Of a stretch of DNA of 12,876 nucleotides, positions 1 to 6,273 are shown one piece after another. The position numbers and the translations under genes are program-made. The stretch spans positions 1 to 12,876 of the forward strand of contig DAOVTM010000062.1 in NCBI GenBank assembly GCA_030633145.1. Direction: 5' to 3'. Source of the stretch: Desulfobulbaceae bacterium (lineage in GTDB: Bacteria > Desulfobacterota > Desulfobulbia > Desulfobulbales > Desulfobulbaceae). The notes under the pieces were generated by a model. It did no database searches and was not told where the DNA came from. It saw only the letters and a list, made by a program, of their open reading frames with translations. How positions within the stretch are numbered: the stretch's first letter is position 1; each line of letters opens with the position of its first letter.

Positions 1-722
1 CTAATCTCCTGATCAACTCCCTCACTTCTCTCACTAAGGGTACCATCAGCGGGCTGTTCAGCATGGTAATCATGCTCTATGTGATGTTTTATTTTCTCAC
101 CATGGGGGATGCCCTGCTGGCAAAGATCCTCTATTATCTACCCCTGGCCGACGCAGACGAGCAACGGCTGCTTAACCGCTTTACCTCGGTTGCAGGAGCC
201 ACCTTAAAATCGACCATGATTATCGGTATCCTGCAGGGAGGGCTCTGCGGATTTGCCTTTCTCCTGGCCGGGATTCAGGGTGCGGTATTCTGGGGGACGG
301 TCATGGCGGTGATGTCGATCATTCCGGCATTCGGCACTGCCATTGTCTGGATTCCAGCCCTGCTGATTCTCACAGTGGGCGGCGATTACAGCGGGGCTGT
401 TATCCTGGCAGTGATCTGCGGCGGTATTGCAGGTAACCTGGACAATATTCTCCGACCCCGGCTGGTGGGCAAGGACACCGAGATGCACGATCTCTTTGTC
501 CTTTTCGGCACCCTGGGCGGCATCACCCTCTTTGGTATCCTGGGGATTATTATCGGCCCCATTATTGCGGCCCTGTTCATCACTATCTGGGAAATCTATG
601 GCGATGCCTTCCAGGAGTACCTGCCTGAAGTGGGTTTAATGACTGCTACCGCCGGAATAGAGAGTGATGAGGAGGATACGCTTGAAGAGAAAAAAGAAGA
701 AGAGACAGGCAAAAACCTATAA
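1..722 (+). CDS. AI-2E family transporter, C-terminal part (5' end outside the window)
   Basis: The reading frame is already open at base 3 and runs to a TAA at 720-722, so the gene starts before the window; the ATG at 63 is internal. The visible part is very hydrophobic, with at least five likely membrane segments. It ends in the features usual for AI-2E family (PerM/YdiK-like) permeases: an LRPRLVGK-type motif near 450-475, then a glycine-rich pair of hydrophobic segments (GTLGGITLFGILGIIIGP). A charged acidic/lysine-rich cytoplasmic tail closes the protein. Family members include exporters and Na+/H+ antiporters, so the substrate cannot be told from sequence. The next gene starts 27 bp downstream on the same strand, and co-transcription is plausible. 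Confidence 0.9.
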   Translation, partial: NLLINSLTSLTKGTISGLFSMVIMLYVMFYFLTMGDALLAKILYYLPLADADEQRLLNRFTSVAGATLKSTMIIGILQGGLCGFAFLLAGIQGAVFWGTVMAVMSIIPAFGTAIVWIPALLILTVGGDYSGAVILAVICGGIAGNLDNILRPRLVGKDTEMHDLFVLFGTLGGITLFGILGIIIGPIIAALFITIWEIYGDAFQEYLPEVGLMTATAGIESDEEDTLEEKKEEETGKNL

Positions 723-749
723 ACCATACGAACTCAACTAAATAAAACA

Positions 750-1181
750 ATGGCAATACAAAAAGGTGATACGGTTTCAATTGAATACTCCATGTCCCTG
801 AAAGATGGGACACTCATCGACAGCACAAAAGACACTGATCCCCTTTCCTTTACCCAGGGGCAGGGAGAGATTATCAACGGTATTGAAAATGCACTGCTCG
901 GTATGGAGATCAGCGAGACCCTGACCATTGAGGTTTCTCCCGAAGATGCCTTTGGTGCCTCTGACCCGGAGGCCCTGGTGGAAGTCCCTAAAACCGACCT
1001 GCCCCCGGATGGATTAGAGGAAGGCGCAGTACTGGAGGCCCAGGGTCCAGAAAACCAGCAGATCGAAGGACGGGTCATTGAAGTGAAGGAAGACACGGTG
1101 ATCGTGGATTTTAATCATCCCCTGGCCGGTAAAGAACTGCACTGTGAAGTAGAGATAGTGGATGTCATACAAAACGATTAA
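750..1181 (+). CDS. FKBP-type peptidyl-prolyl cis-trans isomerase, SlyD-like
   Basis: This 143-aa protein has the short SlyD-type FKBP layout: an N-terminal strand (KGDTVSIEYSMSLKDGTLIDS), a segment PLSFTQGQGEIINGIENALLGM, then VSPEDAFG where the family usually has PEEAYG. An inserted-flap (IF) domain occupies about residues 70-120, and the FKBP fold returns with NHPLAGKELHCEVEI. Such proteins catalyse prolyl isomerisation and act as cytoplasmic folding chaperones through the IF domain. No signal peptide is visible, and the histidine/cysteine-rich metal-binding tail of E. coli SlyD is absent. The start at 750 fits the family N-terminus, although no good Shine-Dalgarno sequence precedes it (AACTAAATAAAACA). 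That suggests coupling to the upstream transporter gene or weak initiation. Confidence 0.92.
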   Translation: MAIQKGDTVSIEYSMSLKDGTLIDSTKDTDPLSFTQGQGEIINGIENALLGMEISETLTIEVSPEDAFGASDPEALVEVPKTDLPPDGLEEGAVLEAQGPENQQIEGRVIEVKEDTVIVDFNHPLAGKELHCEVEIVDVIQND

Positions 1182-1220
1182 AAGATTAAACTGTCAGCGG
1201 ACACAAATAAGGAGTGGCTC

Positions 1221-1931
1221 ATGAGCCAGCAGCCTGTACAAAAAAAGGGGTTCTCCGGTATCCAGGTCTTTTTCATCGTCATGGCAGTCATGCTGCTCAC
1301 TGCCGGAGGGACGGTCTTTGCGGTCAAGTACTGGTTTTTCCCGCAGCCCTTTACCCCGGTAACCCTGGATCAGCAGGAAGAGCAGCAGTTGGAGGAGAAG
1401 CTGGAACTGATGGGTTCCTTTTCCGAACTGCCTGCCCCTGACCGGGAGGTCTCTGCACCCGAGCCCACTACGGAAACTGGAAAGGATTTTGATACAGAGG
1501 GGAACCTGCAACCGAAACAATGGCCTGAGAAAGCGGCGAGTCGGGAAATAACCTTTACCGAGCGTGAGATCAACGGGTTACTGGCAAAAAACACCGACCT
1601 TGCCCAGAAAATGGCCCTGGATTTCTCTGATGACCTGGTGAGCCTCCACCTGCTCCTCTATGTCAACGAGGACTTTCCATTCCTGGGAGGCAAGACCATT
1701 CGCTCCAGGGCAGGAGTGGAAATTGCCTATCGGGACAATGCGCCTGTGGTAATTTTAAAGGGTATTTCCCTGATGGGCGTTCCTATCCCCAACGCCTGGC
1801 TGGGCGGTCTGAAGAATATTGATCTGGTGCGTGAATTTTCCGGGGACAGTGGGTTCTGGAAGGGGTTTGGTGACGGGGTTGAGGAGATTCGGGTGCGGGA
1901 GGGGGATCTGTATATTAAGCTGAGAGAGTGA
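1221..1931 (+). CDS. Membrane-anchored protein of unknown function (236 aa)
   Basis: I do not recognise a named family with confidence. AAGGAG at 1209-1214 supports the ATG at 1221, with 6 bp spacing. Residues about 13-35 form one hydrophobic segment after a short basic N-terminus, so the bulk is probably exported and anchored to the inner membrane. Residues about 45-105 are low-complexity and rich in Glu, Gln and Pro, a likely linker. The C-terminal half, from about residue 108 (REITFTEREINGLLAKN), is a compact domain of alternating strands ending GISLMGVPIPNAWLGGLKN, a tryptophan/glycine-rich stretch and YIKLRE. The 'TEREINGLLA' start resembles lipid-binding-like extracytoplasmic proteins such as the DUF2140/YpmS type, but that is only a resemblance. 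It follows the slyD-like gene by 39 bp. Confidence 0.75.
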   Translation: MSQQPVQKKGFSGIQVFFIVMAVMLLTAGGTVFAVKYWFFPQPFTPVTLDQQEEQQLEEKLELMGSFSELPAPDREVSAPEPTTETGKDFDTEGNLQPKQWPEKAASREITFTEREINGLLAKNTDLAQKMALDFSDDLVSLHLLLYVNEDFPFLGGKTIRSRAGVEIAYRDNAPVVILKGISLMGVPIPNAWLGGLKNIDLVREFSGDSGFWKGFGDGVEEIRVREGDLYIKLRE

Positions 1932-1958
1932 CGGATTCAACTCTCCACAGAGAACTTA

Positions 1959-1985
1959 GCACCCTGCGGGCGGGTTGCTTTTCTT
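1959..1985 (+). terminator. Possible rho-independent terminator after the 1221-1931 gene
   Basis: GCACCC at 1959-1964 can pair with GGGTTGC at 1972-1978 with one bulged T and a GC-rich loop. TTTTCTTG follows. It lies 28 bp past the stop codon in the correct orientation. The stem is short and imperfect, so this is a weak call. Confidence 0.35.
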
Positions 1986-2026
1986 GTTCCCAGATAAGCG
2001 CAGACTTCGAACTCCAGCTTCACTCT

Positions 2027-2120
2027 CGTTCCCACGCGCTGCGTGGGAACGGTTAAGGACGCACTGCGTCTTTTATGGCGCAGCGCGCCGATGGGCATTC
2101 CCACGCAGCGCGTGGGAACG
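2027..2120. repeat. Cluster of REP-like palindromes
   Basis: Two near-identical palindromes bound this block. The first is 2027-2051 (arms CGTTCCCACGC / GCGTGGGAACG around GCT). The second is 2096-2120, with the same arms around AGC and one mismatch. Between them lie two smaller perfect inverted repeats, GACGCA-C-TGCGTC at 2058-2070 and GGCGC-AGC-GCGCC at 2077-2089. The block occupies the gap between convergent genes (stops at 1931 and 2189), the usual site of REP/BIME elements. Its RNA would fold strongly on either strand and could end transcription or protect transcript 3' ends. No RAYT transposase is in the window. Confidence 0.75.
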
Positions 2121-2165
2121 AGTAAACGAGTAAAAAATCGTGGAAAACATCATGGAAACAGAAGC

Positions 2166-2186
2166 GTAGGGTGCGCTGTGCGCACC
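2166..2186. repeat. Short dispersed palindrome, GGTGCGC/GCGCACC
   Basis: GTAGG leads into the inverted repeat GGTGCGC-TGT-GCGCACC at 2170-2186, 2 bp from the stop codon of the TIM homologue on the - strand. The same GTAGGGTGC...GCACC design occurs twice at 4960-5024 inside the MITE, with different central bases. This is therefore a third copy of a dispersed palindrome family. It could act as a 3' hairpin for the TIM-homologue transcript. Confidence 0.6.
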
Positions 2187-2188
2187 AT

Positions 2189-2875
2189 TTAAACAGCAGC
2201 AACCAATTCAGCAAAGCCGGTACCATCTAAACAACTCCGCCCTGCCATAACCCCGCTTATCCCGTCTATCTGCAACAATCCAGCACAATTCCCGGCTGTA
2301 ACCCCGCCCCCATACAACACTGGACGACCACCGGAAGCGGCGTGCAATGAGGCCGCAGTCTCGGTTATCCCCTGATGCATGGCCGCTGTTTCCTGATCCG
2401 TGCCAAAAGATGCACTCTCTGGAGTATAGGCCAGCCATAGCCTGTCCAGGTCTGTACTGTCCACTGCGGCCAGATCGTTATGCCGGGTTGCCTCGTTCAC
2501 ACAGAGGATGGGACGTAATCCGGCATCAACAGTTTCCCGTATCTGGCTACCAATAGCACGGCTGTCTTCGTGGAAATAACGCCGCCGTTCCCGGTGTCCG
2601 ATTAGGACATAATCATAAAAATCTGTCAGCCAGGCAGCAGGGGTTGCCCCGGTATAACTGCCAGGAGGAAATGGAGAAACTCCCTGTGCTGCCACTGCTA
2701 CCCGCTCCAGGGCTGCAAACTTCTCCGCAACCCGCTCCATAAAGAGGAAGGGTACCGCCACAATGATCTGCACATCTTCCTGCTGCCGGTACCGGCTGCT
2801 GAAATCCTGAAACCATCTATCCGCTCCTGCGCTGTCAATTTCCGCCTTCCAGTTGGCAAGAATGATCCTGTCCAT
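2189..2875 (-). CDS. Triosephosphate isomerase homologue, catalytic glutamate apparently replaced
   Basis: A 228-aa TIM-barrel protein, slightly shorter than usual (about 250). It begins MDRIILANWK, giving the N8/K10 pair expected of the substrate-binding NWK motif. The YVLIGHRERR motif keeps the catalytic histidine (H94) and the following glutamate (E96). YGGGV (188-192) matches the phosphate-binding loop. However, the loop-6 motif normally written AYEPVWAIGTG reads AYTPESASFGTD. The catalytic glutamate position is Thr151 (ACT) and the nearest Glu is two residues on. It may therefore be inactive in glyceraldehyde-3-phosphate/DHAP interconversion, or act on another substrate. The ATG at 2875 matches the family N-terminus; the frame is open upstream to 3001, but that stretch overlaps the previous gene. 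GGGAGG lies about 11 bp upstream, and the upstream gene's stop is 4 bp away, suggesting coupled translation. Confidence 0.85.
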   Translation of the reverse strand: MDRIILANWKAEIDSAGADRWFQDFSSRYRQQEDVQIIVAVPFLFMERVAEKFAALERVAVAAQGVSPFPPGSYTGATPAAWLTDFYDYVLIGHRERRRYFHEDSRAIGSQIRETVDAGLRPILCVNEATRHNDLAAVDSTDLDRLWLAYTPESASFGTDQETAAMHQGITETAASLHAASGGRPVLYGGGVTAGNCAGLLQIDGISGVMAGRSCLDGTGFAELVAAV

Positions 2876-2879
2876 GAGG

Positions 2880-4403
2880 TTATAACCCTCCCTTGATCGA
2901 CTCGCTTTCTGCTGCGCCATGGTGCAGGGGAACGGTCTGATCCTTAGACACTGCGCCTTCCAGTTTCTGTCCAGCCTCCCGGTAACAAACCCTGACCACA
3001 TCCCTGTCCTCCACCTTGATAAGCGGATAGGGCAGACGAATCTTTACGGTCTTGCCTGAAATAGAGACCGCTGCATCATCCAGGCTGCCCATGGACTGCT
3101 TCCCGTCTTCAAGTAGCTGGGTCAGGCTCACCTGAACATAGCCGTCCCCGGTACCGGTGGCCACAAGAACAACATTGACCTCCAGATCATAGCCACTCCG
3201 ACTCTGGCCGCCAAAGGGAGCGGATCCGGTTGCGGTATCTGTATCCGTATCCATATAAAACTTAATCACCGGGTCAAAGGACAGAGATACTGCGGCTGAG
3301 AAGTAATCTTCCAGAGGATTGGCCAGGGTGACAGTAAGCTGGAGCAGATCCGTCATTCCCCGGGCAGTCACCTCTTTGACCTCCAGGAGGGGATTACCAG
3401 CATCATTATCATGATCCCGCCAGACAATAAAGCCATCCACCGAGGTGACAGTCTCCACTTCCGGGGCAGATGTTTCCTCAACCGGTGCTGCTTCTTCCAG
3501 GGTTGGAATCGGTACCTGGGGTACCTCATCAGTGCCTGGAACCTGCTGCATCTGCTGGTTTTGCATCTGCTCAAGCACTTGGGGAAATTTCGGGCCAATG
3601 GTAACCACAGCACCCAGAAGACCAAACAGAGGGAACAGCATTCCGGCCAGGGCCATGAGCAACCACAGCCCCCTCTTGCTGGAAGCGGGATCAACCTCTC
3701 CGGCGACTTCTTTCAGGTCGCGATAGACGACCACCATAAAGAGCATCAAAAAAGGAGTAAAGAGCAAGGAGAGAATCTGGCCGAGGATGGGGATCAAACC
3801 CAGCAGGATAGAAACCATCCAGACCAGGAGGAATTTAAAAAAGACATTCCACCAGTGACCGCGCATGTAGAGGTAACTGACCACTACCGCATCAATGCCG
3901 GAACGTTCCTCGGCAATCATTATATAGTAGCAGAAACAGCAAGCCAGTCCAAGAAACACACTTGGAACAATAAAAAACAGGAATCCCATCATGATAATCC
4001 CCGCATAGAGGCTGCCGACCCAGAGCATGGGGAAGACATATTTCCAGCCTGCTCCCAGAGCCGACTTGACCCCGTGGGATTCGTCAACGGTAACTACGAA
4101 GGTTGCGGCCTGGCTCCACAGCCCGAAGATAATCATAAAGAGAAAAAGGGCAGAGCCGACTCCCACCATGACAACCGGGCCAAAAGGCAGAGCCTGCAGC
4201 AGATCATCCACCCCCTGTGGTTTGCTGTTGATTAGATCCATGCCGCCCACTGCAAAAAACATCACTGCGGCACAGGCCAGGAAAACAAGTATTACTACAA
4301 CGGTCGTTAACAATAGCACCAGCAGGATGGGTATAGCCCTCTGCTTAAATAAACCCCATGTCTCGGAAAAAACCTGGTCAATGGACTTGAGCTGACTGCT
4401 CAT
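2880..4403 (-). CDS. Multi-pass membrane protein with soluble C-terminal domain, unknown function
   Basis: I chose the ATG at 4403 (MSSQLKSIDQ) because GGAGGAG (complement of 4411-4417) sits 7 bp upstream. A longer frame from 4460 lacks such a site. The 507-aa product has two parts. Residues 1 to about 300 hold roughly six hydrophobic segments, beginning after an amphipathic SIDQVFSETWGLFKQR stretch. This layout recalls the membrane domain of glycerophosphodiester phosphodiesterase-like proteins and related DUF families, but no catalytic motif is visible. A Gln/Pro/Glu-rich linker (about 300-340) leads to a beta-rich soluble domain (about 345-485) with an Asp-rich stretch FYMDTDTDTATG that could bind calcium. 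The domain pattern (VWRDHDNDAGNPLLEVKEV) has no family I can name. It lies directly upstream of the TIM homologue with a 4-bp gap. Confidence 0.8.
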   Translation of the reverse strand: MSSQLKSIDQVFSETWGLFKQRAIPILLVLLLTTVVVILVFLACAAVMFFAVGGMDLINSKPQGVDDLLQALPFGPVVMVGVGSALFLFMIIFGLWSQAATFVVTVDESHGVKSALGAGWKYVFPMLWVGSLYAGIIMMGFLFFIVPSVFLGLACCFCYYIMIAEERSGIDAVVVSYLYMRGHWWNVFFKFLLVWMVSILLGLIPILGQILSLLFTPFLMLFMVVVYRDLKEVAGEVDPASSKRGLWLLMALAGMLFPLFGLLGAVVTIGPKFPQVLEQMQNQQMQQVPGTDEVPQVPIPTLEEAAPVEETSAPEVETVTSVDGFIVWRDHDNDAGNPLLEVKEVTARGMTDLLQLTVTLANPLEDYFSAAVSLSFDPVIKFYMDTDTDTATGSAPFGGQSRSGYDLEVNVVLVATGTGDGYVQVSLTQLLEDGKQSMGSLDDAAVSISGKTVKIRLPYPLIKVEDRDVVRVCYREAGQKLEGAVSKDQTVPLHHGAAESESIKGGL

Positions 4404-4410
4404 GATGTTA

Positions 4411-4417
4411 CTCCTCC
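4411..4417 (-). promoter_or_regulatory. Strong Shine-Dalgarno site that sets the 4403 start
   Basis: On the - strand this reads GGAGGAG, 7 bp before the ATG at 4401-4403. It decides between this start and the longer reading frame beginning at 4460. Confidence 0.75.
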
Positions 4418-4604
4418 TTATCAGAAAACAGAAGCCAGCGGACAGACACCAGATAAGCAAAACTCAGGAATCATATCCAGTCGCAGCAAATGTTTCATTA
4501 GTTTTTTTATGTCCAGTTTTTCACTGGTTGTATATGTGTATTTACTCTCTTGTATCACAAAGAAATGTTGAGGACAAGGAACTGAAAAAAAAAACAGGCA
4601 TCGG

Positions 4605-4898
4605 CTAATTCAAGTTGAGACGAACCCGCACCTGGTGTTCGTCCAAACCGGTGAGAACCACTGTCTTGGAACGATTTTTATGACCGCTCCTGATGGTGAC
4701 AGCAGATTTTGGGATATGCAGTTTTTTTGCGAGAAAGGCTATCACCGCCTTATTTGCCCTGCCGTCCACAGGCGGGGTGGTAAGACGAAGTTTAAGAGCC
4801 TCTCCATGCAGCCCGGCCACCTCGTTACGGCTGGCTCGGGGCTGGACATGGAGCGTTAGCAGGATATTTCCATCGGCTTGAACAGAAAGACAAGGCAT
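4605..4898 (-). CDS. yggU: DUF167 / YggU family protein
   Basis: This 97-aa protein matches the YggU/DUF167 family in length and pattern. It has LLTLHVQPRASRNEVAGLHG near the N-terminus, then LKLRLTTPPVDGRANKAVIAFLAKKL, and later SAVTIRSGHKNRSKTVVL. The signature PPVDGRANKA is clear. The family's biochemical role is not established. In many proteobacteria yggU directly follows yggT, as here, but in this window a 193-bp MITE lies between them. The ATG at 4898 is 1 bp from the insertion's target duplication. No Shine-Dalgarno sequence precedes it, in the present sequence or after mentally removing the element. A run of ten A (4585-4594 on the + strand, T on the - strand) follows the stop codon. 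Confidence 0.93.
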   Translation of the reverse strand: MPCLSVQADGNILLTLHVQPRASRNEVAGLHGEALKLRLTTPPVDGRANKAVIAFLAKKLHIPKSAVTIRSGHKNRSKTVVLTGLDEHQVRVRLNLN

Positions 4899-4907
4899 TG
4901 AATATTA

Positions 4908-5100
4908 GGCATCCTTCATATATCAGTTGACACTTTTTCCATTAAGTCAAATCGCTTCTGGTGCGTAAAACGCACCCTACCTCGCAGAATGCACGGCGTT
5001 TGTGTAGGGTGCATTTTATGCACCAGGAAAGTGGCTGCAACCTCAAAAGTGTCAAATAAGCGGAGACTTCGACTACTTTTACACATATATGAAGGATGCC
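4908..5100. mobile_element. 193-bp MITE with perfect 16-bp inverted ends and 8-bp target duplication
   Basis: The left end, GGCATCCTTCATATAT (4908-4923), is the exact reverse complement of the right end, ATATATGAAGGATGCC (5085-5100). Identical 8-bp direct repeats GAATATTA flank it at 4900-4907 and 5101-5108, as expected of a target-site duplication. A second inverted pair, TTGACACTTTT (4927-4937) and AAAAGTGTCAA (5045-5055), lies inside. There is no coding capacity, so it must have been moved in trans. An 8-bp duplication fits several IS families (for example IS1595, IS256, IS66); GG at the ends leans toward IS1595, tentatively. It separates yggT from yggU. Its core carries two copies of a dispersed palindrome, listed separately. 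Confidence 0.85.
4960..5024. repeat. Two facing copies of a 21-bp dispersed palindrome in the MITE core
   Basis: Copy one (4960-4980) is GGTGCGT-AAA-ACGCACC plus CTAC. Copy two (5004-5024) is GTAG plus GGTGCAT-TTT-ATGCACC. Each is a hairpin alone, and because they face each other they can also pair with one another over almost their whole length around a 23-bp loop. The related copy at 2166-2186 shows the unit is dispersed beyond this MITE. Confidence 0.75.
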
Positions 5101-5168
5101 GAATATTACTATTGCGCTACACAAACCCCAATATAAAGAATTTGCATTTCCCTGTAGTTACAATACGT

Positions 5169-5447
5169 TCAGCTCAAGACAAGACGAATATACTCCAATA
5201 CCCATTGCAGCATCATAACAGCAAAGATCAATACCATAGGGCTTAAATCCAGCCCACCCATAGAAGGGATATAACGGCGAATGCGCTCCAGTGGAGGATC
5301 CGTGACCTGGACAAGGAAGCGGACAACGGGATTATAAGGGTCAGCATTGACCCAGGAGATAACAGCTCGTCCAATGACAATAAAAATATAGAGTTGCAGG
5401 AGAGCATTAAGCAATCCTACAATCTTAAAAAGAAAAAATGAGGTCAT
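5169..5447 (-). CDS. yggT: YggT family integral membrane protein
   Basis: This 92-aa protein has the single-repeat YggT architecture. A hydrophobic N-terminal helix (about residues 4-30) is followed by AVISWVNADPYNPVVRFLVQVTDPPLERIRRYIP, then a second hydrophobic segment (about residues 65-90). The 'SW...P.NP...F...TDP.L...R..IP' spacing is characteristic. YggT proteins are small membrane proteins linked to cell envelope or osmotic processes, with no settled biochemical function. AAGG lies about 6 bp upstream of the ATG at 5447. The partner gene yggU lies downstream beyond the MITE. If both were once co-transcribed, the element's hairpins now lie in their shared message. Confidence 0.93.
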   Translation of the reverse strand: MTSFFLFKIVGLLNALLQLYIFIVIGRAVISWVNADPYNPVVRFLVQVTDPPLERIRRYIPSMGGLDLSPMVLIFAVMMLQWVLEYIRLVLS

Positions 5448-5513
5448 AATACCTTATACGTTTATATTATTGAAATATTGTGTTTTTTATATACGTCACA
5501 ATTAGATTTTAAT

Positions 5514-5924
5514 TTAAGAAAGAATGATTTTAAATTTTCTTCTTCCTTTGATGCGATAGATCATAAAGTCACGGTCAATGGTGGCAATGGTGTTGAGATT
5601 CAGTTTTTCAGCCAGATATACCAGGCACGAATCGGCAAAATCCATTGGCAAATCACGGTACTTGTCAGTTAACTCTTTGAGTCTTCCAAAATCACGATTA
5701 TCAATACTTACGATTTCAACAGCTCCCCTGTGAACCCATTCTATAAAATCAATCTGGGCATTTCTGTTAAAATCCAGCAAATGGAGCGTTTCTGTCACTG
5801 ACGCAAGGGTTGTCACCAGTGGATAGTTATTAGATTTTATAAACTTTACAGCTTCTGAGTGATATTTATCTGATGCGTCAAACAGTGCTATTAATGGGCC
5901 AGAATCAATTAAGATTTTTTTCAC
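5514..5924 (-). CDS. vapC: VapC-like PIN-domain toxin (ribonuclease)
   Basis: The 136-aa protein is a PIN domain. It opens KKILIDSGPLIALFDASD with the first metal-binding Asp (D7). E45 follows in ASVTETLHLL, D95 and D98 are in MDFADSCLVYLAE, and D117/D119 are in ATIDRDF. This is the acidic quartet of Mg2+-dependent PIN ribonucleases. VapC toxins cleave tRNA or rRNA and are held inactive by the cognate antitoxin; the target of this one is unknown. Its start overlaps the stop of the upstream antitoxin gene by 4 bp (ATGA), typical of translational coupling. All key acidic residues are present, so it looks functional. The gene is clearly more AT-rich than the flanking housekeeping genes, in keeping with horizontal acquisition. 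Confidence 0.92.
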   Translation of the reverse strand: MKKILIDSGPLIALFDASDKYHSEAVKFIKSNNYPLVTTLASVTETLHLLDFNRNAQIDFIEWVHRGAVEIVSIDNRDFGRLKELTDKYRDLPMDFADSCLVYLAEKLNLNTIATIDRDFMIYRIKGRRKFKIILS

Positions 5925-6163
5925 TTTCTCTTGGCTCTGATTCTTGCTTTTACCAACTCCTTTCGCTCTGTTGACAGGTTTCCACGTCCACTCGAATATT
6001 TACCAAATAAATCTTCACCTGTTTCCCACGCACCGGGCCGTTCAAGCTTGCCGAGATATTCGTGAATACTTCTCCGGATCAACTCAGACTTAGTCAAGCC
6101 AAGGTTATTTGCCGTAGTATTAATATCCTGTTCAAGTTTTTCGTCCAGTCTCAATGTGATCAT
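5921..6163 (-). CDS. vapB: Ribbon-helix-helix antitoxin of the vapBC pair
   Basis: An 80-aa protein whose first 45 residues form a ribbon-helix-helix (CopG/Arc-type) DNA-binding fold: MITLRLDEKLEQDINTTANN, then LGLTKSELIRRSIHEYL. The C-terminal part (ERPGAWETGEDLFGKYSSG, then a basic tail ending RIRAKRK) should wrap the PIN toxin and block its active site. The GGGAGGTG Shine-Dalgarno sequence (complement of 6168-6175) is strong, which favours excess antitoxin over the coupled downstream toxin. A near-perfect promoter and a palindromic operator lie immediately upstream, consistent with autorepression by the VapBC complex. Confidence 0.9.
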   Translation of the reverse strand: MITLRLDEKLEQDINTTANNLGLTKSELIRRSIHEYLGKLERPGAWETGEDLFGKYSSGRGNLSTERKELVKARIRAKRK

Positions 6164-6175
6164 ATTGCACCTCCC

Positions 6176-6213
6176 GTATTACATATTGTAGTACAGGATG
6201 GAGAATTTGTCAA
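6176..6213 (-). promoter_or_regulatory. vapBC promoter with overlapping palindromic operator
   Basis: On the - strand, TTGACA (complement of 6208-6213) is a perfect -35 hexamer. A spacer of exactly 17 bp follows, then TACAAT (6185-6190), a 5/6 match to -10. A 19-bp palindrome, GTATTACATATTGTAGTAC (6176-6194), covers the -10 element: arms GTA-N-TACA and TGTA-N-TAC around TAT. A repressor bound there would block RNA polymerase. Transcription should start within about 15-20 bp of the antitoxin start codon, giving a very short leader. Confidence 0.75.
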
Positions 6214-6273
6214 ATTACATTTTTATACCCTGTGGCTTCACCGCTCTGGTTTCTGCCCTCTATCTTCTAACAA

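Noticed and set aside
2027..2120. CRISPR array made of the CGTTCCCACGC palindromes
   Set aside because: Only two palindromes with different spacing, each fully self-complementary, and unrelated small palindromes in between. It fits REP/BIME elements, not a repeat-spacer array.
3411..4235. 274-aa plus-strand reading frame
   Set aside because: It lies wholly antisense to the membrane protein gene (2880-4403), has a Gln/His-rich composition typical of an antisense shadow, and no ribosome binding site.
4513..4527. CCAGT/ACTGG hairpin upstream of the membrane protein gene
   Set aside because: Only five base pairs in an AT-rich gap, with no T-run in the right direction and no sign of a riboswitch. 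Likely chance.
4585..4594. A10 tract as a rho-independent terminator after yggU (T10 on the minus strand)
   Set aside because: No convincing GC-rich stem precedes the T-run in the direction of transcription. I keep it only as a homopolymer.
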